This document shows, one piece after another, positions 1 to 10,376 of a stretch of 64,000 bases of DNA. The notes beneath the pieces are model-generated. The model was not told where the DNA came from. It did no database searches and worked only from the letters and a program-made list of their open reading frames with translations. Source of the stretch: Microvirga sp. Its GTDB lineage: Bacteria > Pseudomonadota > Alphaproteobacteria > Rhizobiales > Beijerinckiaceae. Both the position numbers and the translations under genes were made by a program. The stretch is from NCBI RefSeq assembly GCF_014699075.1, contig NZ_JACXAB010000009.1, positions 83,533 through 147,532 of the forward strand. Direction: 5' to 3'. How positions within the stretch are numbered: the stretch's first letter is position 1; each line of letters opens with the position of its first letter.

Positions 1-325
1 CCGCAAGGCGATCGGCATCATCCTCGGCTACCTCCAAAAAGAAGGACCCTCGAGCGAGGTGAACCAGCTGATCCAGGCACTTCCGGGCGCGACGGAAGCC
101 ATCGAGGAGGGCAAGACCGGCGCCAGCGGCGGTCTCATGGGCATGATGGGCTCCATGGGCGGCGGCGTGATGGCGCTCGGCGGACAGCTCATGGGCATCG
201 GCGTGTCCATGGGCCAGATGCAGCCGCTGGGCAAGGAGCTCTTCACCTACGGCCGCGAGAAGGCCGGCGAGGACGTGATGGGCCCGATCGTCGGTTCGAT
301 CCCAGGGCTTTCGCAGTTCGTTTGA
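1..325 (+). CDS. C-terminal part of a Gly/Met-rich hypothetical protein
   Basis: The reading frame is open from the window edge (first full codon at position 2) to a TGA ending at 325, so the N-terminus is missing. The visible 107 residues have a helical start, a Gly/Met-rich middle (GGLMGMMGSMGGG) and a C-terminus ending SQFV. The Gly-rich middle followed by a short helix recalls DUF2780 proteins, but I cannot confirm membership. Codon use fits the neighbourhood. The function is unknown. It is followed by a palindromic repeat and then mutA. Confidence 0.6.
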   Translation, partial: RKAIGIILGYLQKEGPSSEVNQLIQALPGATEAIEEGKTGASGGLMGMMGSMGGGVMALGGQLMGIGVSMGQMQPLGKELFTYGREKAGEDVMGPIVGSIPGLSQFV

Positions 326-380
326 ACCTCTTCCCTCTCCTGGAAGAGGGACCAAGGTTCGGATGCAAGGTCCACACTCT

Positions 381-467
381 TCATGGCCGGACTTGTTCCG
401 GCCATCTACGTCTTGGGAACCACAGCGGTGCAAAGACGTGGATCCCCGGGACAGACACGGGGATGAC
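381..467. repeat. Intergenic palindromic repeat, copy A
   Basis: An 87-bp element begins TCATGGCCGGACTTG, has an inner inverted pair (GACGT/ACGTC-type arms around 410 and 434) and ends CCCCGG...GGGGATGAC. The copy at 3583-3669 has the same length and differs at few positions. This is the general form of the dispersed rhizobial intergenic palindromes. It lies between two genes and could form a long RNA hairpin in either direction. Confidence 0.8.
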
Positions 468-582
468 GGCGGAAAGCGGCACCTGCATCTTCTTTCAACC
501 CATCCTTTAGGGCATTCCCACGGCCTTCTCCTCCCGGTATTGTCCGCGCAATTCGCGCAGCCTTCCTCCGGACGAGGCCCTC

Positions 583-2553
583 ATGGACGATCTCTCTCTT
601 GCCGCCGATTTCCCGCAAGCGACCCGCGAGCAATGGCTCAAGCTGGTCGAGGGCGTGCTGAAGGGTGCGGACTTCCAGAAGAAGCTCGTTTCCCGCAGCC
701 ATGACAGCATCGACATTCAGCCGCTCTACCCGAAGGCGGAAGGATCCACGCCGGTTGCCCGCGAGCAGGCCGGCCGCTGGCGTGTCTCGCAGCGCGTCGA
801 CCATCCGGATCCGGCAAAGGCGAACGAGCTGGCCCTCATGGATCTCGAAGGCGGCGCCGATGCGCTGACCTTCGTCACCCGTAAGGCTCCCGCCGCGCGC
901 GGCTTCGGGGTGGCGATCAACTCCATCGAGGATCTCGACCGGACGCTTGACGGTGTGATGCTCGATCTCATTCACCTGCGCGTCGATGCCGGCGAACATG
1001 GTCGCCAGATGGCCGCGCTCACGTTGGCACTGGCCGAGCGACGCAGCCACAGGCTCTCCGAACTCTCCCTCGATCTCGGCCTTGATCCCGTCGGCGCCAT
1101 GGCGGCCATGGGCCGGATGTCGGCGTCATGGGACGCAATGGCGCAACGCATGGGCGACACCCTCGCCCACCTGACATCAAAGGGCTTCACCGGCCGCGCT
1201 TTCCTTGCCGATGGGCGTGTCTATCATGAAGCCGGCGCCAGCGAGGCGCAGGAGCTCGCGGCTGTGCTGGCGACCGGCTTGAGTTATCTACGTGGCCTGG
1301 AAGCCGCAGGGCATTCGCTCGATGCAGCACGCCGCTCGCTGTCATTCTTGCTCGTGGCCGATGCGGCCGAGTTTCTCACCGTGGCAAAGCTCCGGGCCCT
1401 GCGCCGCCTGTGGGCGCGTGTCGAGCAGGCCTGCGGCCTGGAACCGAGGCCGATCCGCCTGCACGCGGAAACCGCCTGGCGCATGACCACGCGGCGCGAT
1501 CCGTGGGTGAACATGCTGCGCACCACCATCGCGGCCTTCTCGGCCGGCATCGGCGGCGCGGATGCGATCACCGTGCTGCCGTTCACTGCGGCGCTCGGCC
1601 TGCCCGATGCCTTCGCCCGAAGGCTTGCGCGCAACACGCAACTGATCCTGCTCGACGAGTCCAACCTCGCCCGCGTGGCCGATCCTGCTGCCGGCGCCGG
1701 CGGGTTCGAGGCGCTCACCGATGCATTGTGCGAGAAGGCCTGGGGGCTATTCCAGGAGATCGAGCGCGAGGGCGGCATTCTGGAAACTCTGAAGGGCGAA
1801 ACCCTCCAGGGTCGGATCGCAACTGTTCGTGCCCAGCGGGAGAAGGCCGTCGCCACCCGCAAGGAGCCGATCACCGGGACGAGCGAGTTCCCGAACATCA
1901 ACGAAGCGGACGTAACGGTCCTGATGCCCATGGCGGCCGCGGAGCAGAACGGCGGCTCGCCACCGCAGGCTGCTGCGCCCTCGGGAGAAACCCTGTTCGC
2001 CTCCCTCGTGCAGATGGCTGCGGATGGAGCAACGCTGCCGCAGCTTGCCATGACGGCAGCAGGCTCGTCCGCCGTGGCAGTTGCTCCCCTGCCCTCTGTC
2101 CGCACCGCGGAAGCTTTCGAACGCCTGCGCGACATCTCCGACGCCTATCAGGCCAGAACCGGTTCAAGGCCGCAGGTCTTTCTCGCCAACCTCGGATCCG
2201 CAGCCGATTTCACCGCCCGCGCAACCTTTGCCAAGAATTTCTTCGAGACTGCTGGCATAGAAGCCATCATGAACGATGGGTTAACAGATCAGAACAGCAT
2301 AGAAAAAGCATTCATCGACAGTAAAGCCAAAATTAGCTGCATCTGCTCTACTGACGAGATTTACAGACTTCATGCCCCTGCGACCGCAAGTACCTTGCGT
2401 CAGGCCGGAACAAAACTTTTGTTCCTGGCTGGCCGCCCTGGTGAAGATCAAAAAGAGCTGACCGAGGCCGGTATAACAACCTTTATTTTCACCGGGTGCG
2501 ATACCCTCAAGATTCTCGCCGAGGCCCTCGATAAGGCCTGCGTGGAGCCTTGA
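583..2553 (+). CDS. mutA: Methylmalonyl-CoA mutase, small (beta) subunit
   Basis: This 656-aa protein is the non-catalytic partner of the adenosylcobalamin-dependent mutase that interconverts (R)-methylmalonyl-CoA and succinyl-CoA (propionyl-CoA and ethylmalonyl-CoA pathways). It has the full mutase TIM-barrel (about residues 30-500) and a C-terminal flavodoxin-like domain (about 520-656). The cobalamin motif DxHxxG is absent: the equivalent stretch reads ANLGSAADFTAR, as expected for a small subunit. The ATG at 583 begins a hydrophilic N-terminus. The large subunit is 1.2 kb downstream rather than adjacent. Bases about 2255-2515 are much richer in A/T, with codons unlike the rest of the gene, although the frame stays open. 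Confidence 0.93.
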   Translation: MDDLSLAADFPQATREQWLKLVEGVLKGADFQKKLVSRSHDSIDIQPLYPKAEGSTPVAREQAGRWRVSQRVDHPDPAKANELALMDLEGGADALTFVTRKAPAARGFGVAINSIEDLDRTLDGVMLDLIHLRVDAGEHGRQMAALTLALAERRSHRLSELSLDLGLDPVGAMAAMGRMSASWDAMAQRMGDTLAHLTSKGFTGRAFLADGRVYHEAGASEAQELAAVLATGLSYLRGLEAAGHSLDAARRSLSFLLVADAAEFLTVAKLRALRRLWARVEQACGLEPRPIRLHAETAWRMTTRRDPWVNMLRTTIAAFSAGIGGADAITVLPFTAALGLPDAFARRLARNTQLILLDESNLARVADPAAGAGGFEALTDALCEKAWGLFQEIEREGGILETLKGETLQGRIATVRAQREKAVATRKEPITGTSEFPNINEADVTVLMPMAAAEQNGGSPPQAAAPSGETLFASLVQMAADGATLPQLAMTAAGSSAVAVAPLPSVRTAEAFERLRDISDAYQARTGSRPQVFLANLGSAADFTARATFAKNFFETAGIEAIMNDGLTDQNSIEKAFIDSKAKISCICSTDEIYRLHAPATASTLRQAGTKLLFLAGRPGEDQKELTEAGITTFIFTGCDTLKILAEALDKACVEP

Positions 2554-2582
2554 GATTGTCCTCCCGGCCACGAACCGGGAGG

Positions 2583-2957
2583 ATGACGGCTACGGCCCTC
2601 AGCCTCGGCATGCTCTGCAGCACCGCAGCCCTGGCTGCCCCCAAGAGCAAGCACGACGGCACCTGGCAGGTGCAGATGGTGACGGATTCCGGCATCTGCG
2701 GCACCAACACCTATGCCATCACGGTCGAGCAGGGGAATGTCCGCTACCACGGCGATCCCGGCGATGCCCCGGCGCAGATCAGCGGCCAAATTGCTTCCAA
2801 CGGTTCCGTGAGCCTCGCGATCCGCCGCAGCTCCGCCCAGGCCCAGGCTTCAGGTAGCTTGGCAGGTCAGGCCGGCTCGGGCGTCTGGAAGGTCGATTCT
2901 TACGGCTGCTCCGGCCGCTGGAATGCCCAGAAGCGCTCCAGCGTCGCCCAGAGCTGA
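2583..2957 (+). CDS. Small secreted protein, paralogue 1
   Basis: A 124-aa exported protein of unknown function. An upstream TTG would overlap the mutA stop, but the ATG at 2583 gives a clean signal peptide (MTATALSLGMLCSTAALA, with cleavage near AAPK). The mature part reads HDGTWQVQMVTDSGICG...YAITV...G.V.Y, then an S/A-rich beta region and CSGRWNAQKR. The gene at 3097 encodes the same layout (FDGNWSVEVVTEQGAC...CSGYWNAEKRG), so the two are tandem paralogues. Each has two conserved cysteines, likely a disulfide in the periplasm. An intrinsic terminator follows directly. Confidence 0.75.
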   Translation: MTATALSLGMLCSTAALAAPKSKHDGTWQVQMVTDSGICGTNTYAITVEQGNVRYHGDPGDAPAQISGQIASNGSVSLAIRRSSAQAQASGSLAGQAGSGVWKVDSYGCSGRWNAQKRSSVAQS

Positions 2958-2974
2958 TCGGCCGCGCTTTCCTC

Positions 2975-3008
2975 AAGCCGCTGCATCACCCGATGCGGCG
3001 GCTTTTTT
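2975..3008 (+). terminator. Rho-independent terminator after the first small secreted protein
   Basis: The arms GCCGC/GCATC and GATGC/GCGGC form a stem around an ACCC loop, followed by six T residues. It separates the two small secreted protein genes, so the second needs its own promoter. Confidence 0.85.
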
Positions 3009-3034
3009 GTGCCTGCGACCGTCTGCCATGAAGA

Positions 3035-3060
3035 GGAACCGTCCTCAAAAGACCCACGTT
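3035..3060 (+). promoter_or_regulatory. Candidate EcfG-type stress promoter
   Basis: GGAAC (3035-3039), a 17-bp spacer and CGTT (3057-3060) match the general stress sigma factor consensus GGAAC-N16/17-CGTT. It lies just after a terminator and 37 bp before the ATG at 3097, a sensible promoter position. It overlaps a perfect small palindrome, TTGGTTCAACCAA (3059-3071). It is a single isolated match, unlike the cluster near 40-47 kb. Confidence 0.5.
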
Positions 3061-3096
3061 GGTTCAACCAACCCAATGTTGTTTCAGGAGTGTTTG

Positions 3097-3465
3097 ATGC
3101 GTGTTCTTTCCTGGCTTGGCGGAGCCGCTATGGCGGCCCTCGTGCTGACGCCCGAGGCCCAAGCGCAAGCGAACCGGTTCGACGGCAACTGGAGCGTGGA
3201 GGTCGTTACCGAGCAGGGCGCCTGCGACCGGGCCTATCGGTATCCGGTCATCGTGCAGAACGGCCAAGCCCGTTACGGCGGCCCTGAGAGCTTCAACGTG
3301 AACGGCCGCGTGCAACAAAACGGCTCCGTGTCGGCCAGCATCTCGCGTGGGCAGGACCGGGCAAACGTCTCAGGCCGCCTTTCCGGAGCCACGGGACGCG
3401 GGACATGGACGACGTCCGGCGGCCGGGTCTGCTCCGGCTATTGGAATGCCGAGAAGCGGGGATGA
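3097..3465 (+). CDS. Small secreted protein, paralogue 2
   Basis: A 122-aa exported protein. The ATG at 3097 has an AGGAG-like ribosome site at about 3086-3090 and opens a signal peptide (MRVLSWLGGAAMAALVLTPEAQAQA). The longer in-frame extension upstream would cover the terminator and promoter region and is rejected. The mature protein shares FDG.W.V.VVTEQGAC, Y.V.VQNG.ARYGG, a Ser/Gly-rich beta segment and CSGYWNAEKRG with the preceding gene. The function is unknown; the fold is probably a small periplasmic beta-sandwich. A candidate EcfG promoter lies upstream. Confidence 0.78.
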   Translation: MRVLSWLGGAAMAALVLTPEAQAQANRFDGNWSVEVVTEQGACDRAYRYPVIVQNGQARYGGPESFNVNGRVQQNGSVSASISRGQDRANVSGRLSGATGRGTWTTSGGRVCSGYWNAEKRG

Positions 3466-3474
3466 CACACTCTT

Positions 3475-3572
3475 GTCATTCCCGGCCGGAGCGCAGCGGA
3501 GGGGAAGGAAATCCATAGCGCTGCGCCTGATCGTTGATCCCCTTCCCTAGCCTGCGGCTCGCCGGGGATGAC
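3475..3572. repeat. Intergenic palindromic repeat, second type
   Basis: The element opens GTCATTCCCGGCCGGAGCGC and closes GCCGGGGATGAC, with inner arms AGCGCAGCGGAGGGGAAGG and CCCCTTCCCTAGCCTGCGG. It has the same end logic (GTCAT...ATGAC) as the neighbouring 87-bp repeat but a different core. It is followed 10 bp later by that repeat. Confidence 0.65.
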
Positions 3573-3582
3573 ACCCTCACCG

Positions 3583-3669
3583 TCATGGCCGGACTTGTTC
3601 CGGCCATCCACGTCTTAGGGGCCAGAGCGGCATAAAGACGTGGATCCCCGGGACACGCCCGGGGATGAC
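3583..3669. repeat. Intergenic palindromic repeat, copy B
   Basis: An 87-bp near-copy of 381-467: TCATGGCCGGACTTGTTCC, then CACGTCTT/AAGACGTG arms, then ATCCCCGGGACA and CCGGGGATGAC. The changes relative to copy A include paired substitutions that restore base pairing in the right-hand arm (GCCCGGGG here versus ACACGGGG in copy A). It sits in the leader of the mutase large subunit gene. Confidence 0.82.
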
Positions 3670-3780
3670 GAGGAGGATGTCGGGGTGTCCAACCATGCTC
3701 CGATAGCCTGCCGATACCGGATGCCCTAGAATGACCCCCATTCGATCCGTTTCCACCGGCAAGGGCATCCGCTTCATCCC

Positions 3781-5943
<2,163 letters not shown>

Positions 5944-6130
5944 CGCGCCGCCTCACGTCTCTCCTGGAAGGCATCCTGACATCTCAATCGGTGCGAATAC
6001 ATGCCCGACCAACATTAGCGATGCATTAAGCATGGCACTGAAATAGGTGGTTCTACGGATTGCGTCCGTCCTGCCGTACAGGAAACATCCCTCAAAGATC
6101 TTTTTCAGATAATTTCTTTGAGGATTGTTC

Positions 6131-7315
6131 ATGGCACTTAATCTGGACGGCTACACGCTCACCTTTTCTGACGAGTTCACCGGCAGCTATCTCGACACTT
6201 CAATTTGGGGCACGAAATACTGGTGGGGCGGGCGCACCCTCGCGAGCAATGGCGAGATGCAGTACTTTGCCGACCGCTCGACGGCGGTCATCCAGCGGAA
6301 CCCGCATCTCGACCCGTTCAGCATTTCGGCAGACCCTCGTGAGGCCGGCGACGGCATCCTGACGATCACGGCCCGGCCCTCCCCCGACAAGAGCCTGACG
6401 GACGGCCTCCCTTACGTGTCGGGGCTCATCAACACCCACGGCACCTTCTCGCAGACCTACGGCTACTTCGAAATCTCGGCCCAGGTGCCATCCGGCCAGG
6501 GGCTGTGGCCGGCGTTCTGGCTGCTGCCGCAGAGCGGCAACTGGCCGCCGGAGATCGACGTACTGGAGCTGCTCGGCCACGATCCCTCGACCTATTACGT
6601 CGGCTCGCACTGGACCGATGCATCAGGCGGCCATGCCTTCGACACGCAGGGCATTTCGACAGGGATCGATCTCTCCCTCGGCTTCCACAGCTACGGCACC
6701 CTGTGGACAGCGGATTCGATCACCTATTACCTCGATGGCATGGAGGTTTACTCCATGGCAACGCCCGCGGGCATGGACGAGCCGATGTATCTGCTCGCGA
6801 GCCTGACGGTTGGCGGCAACTGGCCGGGCGCCCCGGATGAGACAACCCAGTTCCCGGCAGAATTCCAGATCGATTATATCCGCGCCTGGGCGCTCGATGA
6901 AACACCCGACGTGGTGGTCGTCCGGACGATCTCAGGCGGGTCGGGAGCCGACATTCTCGTCGGCGACATTCATGCCGGCATCGTCGATGACACGATCAAT
7001 GCCTTTGCCGGGAACGACACGCTTGAGGGCCTCAAAGGCAACGACACCATGGCCGGCGGCAGCGGCGCGGATACCTTCCTCTACCGGATCGGGCCAAGCG
7101 GCCACGACGTGATCCTCGACTTCGATCCCCTTGCCGGAGACGTGGTGCGGATCACGAAGGCACTCGCCGGCCAGAAGAACTTCTCCGGTCTCTATCGGAT
7201 GATCAAGGACGATGCCGCCGGCGATGCGGTTCTCAAGCTGGCTGACGGCGGCTCCATCACCTTCGACGGCGTGACGAAGGCCCAGCTCGCCTACGACGAC
7301 TTCTTCATCGTCTGA
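6131..7315 (+). CDS. GH16 endo-beta-glycanase with C-terminal RTX-type repeats
   Basis: A 394-aa extracellular glycanase of the ExsH/PlyA type. The ATG at 6131 is preceded by GAGGA at 6120-6124; a TTG six bases upstream is rejected. The GH16 fold covers about residues 8-250, with catalytic motif E141-I-D-V-L-E146 (nucleophile, helper Asp, acid/base). Residues about 265-320 carry hemolysin-type calcium-binding nonapeptides (GGSGADILVGD, GNDTLEGLKGNDTMAGGSGADTF), followed by a secretion-type tail. There is no N-terminal signal peptide, so type I secretion is expected. In rhizobia, relatives trim succinoglycan or other beta-glucans; the substrate here cannot be told. Confidence 0.88.
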   Translation: MALNLDGYTLTFSDEFTGSYLDTSIWGTKYWWGGRTLASNGEMQYFADRSTAVIQRNPHLDPFSISADPREAGDGILTITARPSPDKSLTDGLPYVSGLINTHGTFSQTYGYFEISAQVPSGQGLWPAFWLLPQSGNWPPEIDVLELLGHDPSTYYVGSHWTDASGGHAFDTQGISTGIDLSLGFHSYGTLWTADSITYYLDGMEVYSMATPAGMDEPMYLLASLTVGGNWPGAPDETTQFPAEFQIDYIRAWALDETPDVVVVRTISGGSGADILVGDIHAGIVDDTINAFAGNDTLEGLKGNDTMAGGSGADTFLYRIGPSGHDVILDFDPLAGDVVRITKALAGQKNFSGLYRMIKDDAAGDAVLKLADGGSITFDGVTKAQLAYDDFFIV

Positions 7316-7338
7316 GCGTTGCTCTGTCGGGCGGTCCA

Positions 7339-8319
7339 TCAGGACCGCTCGATGGCCCGCTTCACCACCTGCTGCACTTCCTTGTTGGACAGGAACAGGT
7401 CGTGGTTGATGATGCCGCCGCCGAACTCCGAGGCGTCGGCCACGCGCACGCCCAGAGCCTCCAGCCGCTCGCGGTCGGCCGCCCCTGCCCGCACGATCCC
7501 GCCGGCGAGGCGGCTCGAGACGGCGAGCGCCCGGTCGTTGGTGGAGCTGATCACGGTGATCTTCTTCGCATCCGACCCGAGACGCTCCAGGCCGCGGGCG
7601 AACAGGTCGATGTCGATGTCGGGCGCCGCCATCACCACGGCGCCGATGCGCTCCATGGCGCTCTCGCCGCCCGACGCGCGCAGCATGCGCAGAGTCTCCA
7701 GGGTCAGCAGCGTGCCCATGCTGTGCGCCACGAGGTGGATGCGCCCGCCGCTCGGGGTCTTGGCGATGGCGGTCAGCAGATCCTCCAGCGAGTCGCGGGA
7801 CCACATGGCGCTTTCGCGGTCGGCCACGTAGCTGAAGGTCGAGGCGGCGGACGGCCAGGTGAAAAGACCGGTCACGCCCGCGAACTTGATGCCCTCGGAG
7901 AGGTCGACGGTCGAGGTCGCGGCCGTCTCGAAGCTTTCCTTGTAGCCGTGGATGTAGAGCAGCAGGTCGCGTCCGAAGGCGGCCTGGGCGAAGGCCTGCG
8001 CGGCGTTGCTCCGCTCCACATTCTCGACCTTCGCGATGCTCCAATCGCTCGCCGTCACGCGGCTGAGGAGCGAATCGGACGGCGGCGTCAGGCGCGCCTC
8101 CGCGAAGATCATGTCCGCCGAGCGCTCGCTGCTGAACCAGGGCTTCTTGGGCGGATCACCCACCGGGAGCCGCGTGGTCGCGACAAGGAGCTTCGGGTCC
8201 TTCTCGAGGCCGATCTTGAAGGAAGCGGGGCTGACGAGCGCCGAATCCTCTCCGACGCAGCCGGACAGGGCAAAGCCGGCAAGACAGACGATGGTGAGGC
8301 GGGACAAGGAGAAGCGCAT
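7339..8319 (-). CDS. Lipoprotein alpha/beta hydrolase (DUF900/COG4782 type)
   Basis: A 326-aa predicted lipoprotein esterase. The ATG at 8319 opens MRFSLSRLTIVCLAGFALSGC, a lipobox with Cys as the lipidation site; an in-frame ATG at 8355 would give a longer n-region and is possible. The hydrolase core begins at LLLYIHGYKESF (oxyanion loop) and includes the nucleophile elbow LVAHSMGTLL, an AHSMG variant of GxSxG. A later Asp (APDIDIDLFA) and His (IINHDLF) fit the triad. It belongs to the DUF900 family, whose substrate is unknown. It converges with the GH16 gene and is divergent from the DUF3750 gene. Confidence 0.82.
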   Translation of the reverse strand: MRFSLSRLTIVCLAGFALSGCVGEDSALVSPASFKIGLEKDPKLLVATTRLPVGDPPKKPWFSSERSADMIFAEARLTPPSDSLLSRVTASDWSIAKVENVERSNAAQAFAQAAFGRDLLLYIHGYKESFETAATSTVDLSEGIKFAGVTGLFTWPSAASTFSYVADRESAMWSRDSLEDLLTAIAKTPSGGRIHLVAHSMGTLLTLETLRMLRASGGESAMERIGAVVMAAPDIDIDLFARGLERLGSDAKKITVISSTNDRALAVSSRLAGGIVRAGAADRERLEALGVRVADASEFGGGIINHDLFLSNKEVQQVVKRAIERS

Positions 8320-8475
8320 GGGCCTTGGGATTCGGGAGGAGACAAAAAAGGTCATGCTGTTTCGCCCTCGATCATGGCATGCGCAAGGCGGGAACCCTGC
8401 CGCAGCCCCACTCGTGCCGGATTGCGGTAAAGCATTGGTGAACGGGGCCGCAGGGTTCGATGCCTTGATGCCGAG

Positions 8476-9258
8476 GTGAACGAACCGTACCTTCAGCCCA
8501 TGCTCGCCGCCCTCGCCCGCACCTTCCTTGTCATCGTTGCCCTTTTCATCCTTCCCCTGGGAGCTCATGCCCTCTGGTGGACCCTGCGCGACGATATCGC
8601 GCCGAATTGGGGGGCGGCCGACTGGTCGAGCGCGAAGCTCCTGCCGGCAGCCACGGAAGCCCCTAAGGCGATCGTGGCGGTCTATGCCGCACGGGTTGGG
8701 CGTTGGCGCGGCATCTTCGCACATCATACCTGGGTGGTGGTGAAGGAGGCCGGCGCCCGCCAGTACACCCGCTACGACAAGGTCGGCTGGGGCAGCCCCG
8801 TGCGCACCAACGGCTGGGCGCCGGACGGTCGCTGGTTCGGCAACGCGCCCCATCCGGTGGTGGTGATCGAGGGCCCCGAGGCCGAGCGGCTGATCCCGCA
8901 GGTGCGCCAGGCCGTGGCGAGCTATCCCTACCAGACCTTCGGCGCCTACAACGCCTGGCCCGGCCCGAACTCCAACACCTTCGTGGCGCATGTGATGCGC
9001 TCGGTCCCCGAGCTCGCCGCTCCCCTGCCGCCCACGGCGCTCGGCAAGGACTGGCAGCCCTGGCGCGACATCGTGGGCCTGACCCCGAGCCGCACCGGCA
9101 TCCAGATCTCGCTCGGCGGCTATGCGGGCATCGCGGTCGGCTGGATCGAGGGCATCGAGCTCGATTTCATGGGGCTCGTGGCCGGCCTCGACCTGCGCCG
9201 GCCAGCCATCAAGATTCCCGCCTGGGGACGATTTGGGATGGACCCGATCACTTGGTGA
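8476..9258 (+). CDS. DUF3750 family membrane-anchored protein
   Basis: A 260-aa protein with one N-terminal transmembrane segment (LARTFLVIVALFILPLGAHALWW), followed by a periplasmic domain typical of DUF3750 (IVAVYAARVGRWRGIFAHHTWVV, YDKVGWG, NAWPGPNSNTFVAHVMR). The conserved HTW and N-S-N-T-F residues are visible. The start is a GTG at 8476; an ATG at 8500 is an alternative that would still keep the membrane helix. No biochemical role is established. It lies 31 bp upstream of meaB and may be cotranscribed with it. Confidence 0.8.
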   Translation: MNEPYLQPMLAALARTFLVIVALFILPLGAHALWWTLRDDIAPNWGAADWSSAKLLPAATEAPKAIVAVYAARVGRWRGIFAHHTWVVVKEAGARQYTRYDKVGWGSPVRTNGWAPDGRWFGNAPHPVVVIEGPEAERLIPQVRQAVASYPYQTFGAYNAWPGPNSNTFVAHVMRSVPELAAPLPPTALGKDWQPWRDIVGLTPSRTGIQISLGGYAGIAVGWIEGIELDFMGLVAGLDLRRPAIKIPAWGRFGMDPITW

Positions 9259-9289
9259 AAGCCTTCGCATAATGCGCTAAAGCTCCCGT

Positions 9290-10273
9290 ATGACCGGGGG
9301 CTCACAAAAGGCAGCAGTGACGGCTGAGATGGTCGCTAGCGGCGATCGCGCCGCGCTGGCGCGCGCCATCACGCTCATGGAATCGCGCCGTCCCGACCAC
9401 CGGGAGGCGGCGCGGGCTCTTCTTCAGAGGCTGATGCCACTCACCGGCAAGGCCGTGCGCATCGGCATCACCGGCGTTCCCGGCGTGGGCAAGTCCACCA
9501 CTATCGACACCCTGGGCTCCATGCTCACCGAGAAGGGCCACAAGGTCGCCGTGCTCGCGGTCGACCCCTCCTCCACCCGCACCGGCGGCGCGATCCTCGG
9601 CGACAAGACCCGCATGGCGCGGCTGGCAGCCGATCCGAACGCCTTCATCCGCCCCTCGCCCTCCTCCGGGACGCTTGGCGGCGTCGCGGCCAAGACCCGC
9701 GAGACGATGCTGCTCTGCGAGGCGGCCGGGTTCGATGTGATCCTTGTGGAGACCGTGGGCGTCGGGCAGTCGGAGACGGCGGTCGCGGATCTGACCGACT
9801 TCTTTCTCGTGCTCATGCTGCCGGGCGCCGGCGACGAGTTGCAGGGGATCAAGAAGGGCATCCTGGAGCTTGCCGACCTGATCGCCGTCAACAAGGCGGA
9901 CGATGCCGGCGCCAAGGCGAAAGCGGCAGCGGCCGAGTACAAGGCGGCCCTGCATATCCTGGCTCCTGCCTCGCCCACCTGGACGCCGCCCGTGCTGACG
10001 GTGTCAGGCCTGACCGGCCAGGGTCTCGATGAGCTCTGGACCAAGGTTCTCGACCACCGCAAGCGCCTGGAGGCCACCGGGGAGCTTGCCGCCAAGCGGC
10101 GGGCGCAGGACACGAAATGGATGTGGGCCCTCGTCCATGAGCGCCTGCACGAACGCCTCGCCCACGACCCTGCCCTGCGCCAGCGCGTACCGGAGATCGA
10201 GCGCGCCATTGCCGACGGCACGCTGTCGCCCAACGCGGCGGCAAGTGAGGTCGTGAAGCTCTTGGGGATCTAG
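9290..10273 (+). CDS. meaB: Methylmalonyl-CoA mutase-associated GTPase
   Basis: This 327-aa G3E-family GTPase gates cofactor loading and protects methylmalonyl-CoA mutase from inactivation. The Walker A is G62-V-P-G-V-G-K-S-T70, followed by [19 protein letters not shown] (switch I), the ETVGVGQSE switch region and the base-recognition motif NKAD. The length is normal. The gene lies about 3.3 kb from the mutase large subunit with other genes between, so it is genomically close but not in one operon. The start ATG at 9290 lacks a strong ribosome site, but no better start is visible. Confidence 0.94.
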   Translation: MTGGSQKAAVTAEMVASGDRAALARAITLMESRRPDHREAARALLQRLMPLTGKAVRIGITGVPGVGKSTTIDTLGSMLTEKGHKVAVLAVDPSSTRTGGAILGDKTRMARLAADPNAFIRPSPSSGTLGGVAAKTRETMLLCEAAGFDVILVETVGVGQSETAVADLTDFFLVLMLPGAGDELQGIKKGILELADLIAVNKADDAGAKAKAAAAEYKAALHILAPASPTWTPPVLTVSGLTGQGLDELWTKVLDHRKRLEATGELAAKRRAQDTKWMWALVHERLHERLAHDPALRQRVPEIERAIADGTLSPNAAASEVVKLLGI

Positions 10274-10376
10274 GCAATCGCCTGCAATGGCACCCGGACC
10301 CAGCAGATCCGCAAGATCCGTCAGGTTTGGTTCTGGGAAAGCAGCTAAGCCTGTGACCGTCAAGACGGAGGTCTCT

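Noticed and set aside
8390..8416. GGAAC-N17-CGTG upstream of the DUF3750 gene
   Set aside because: The -10 lacks the second T of CGTT, and the site is isolated from other stress promoters.
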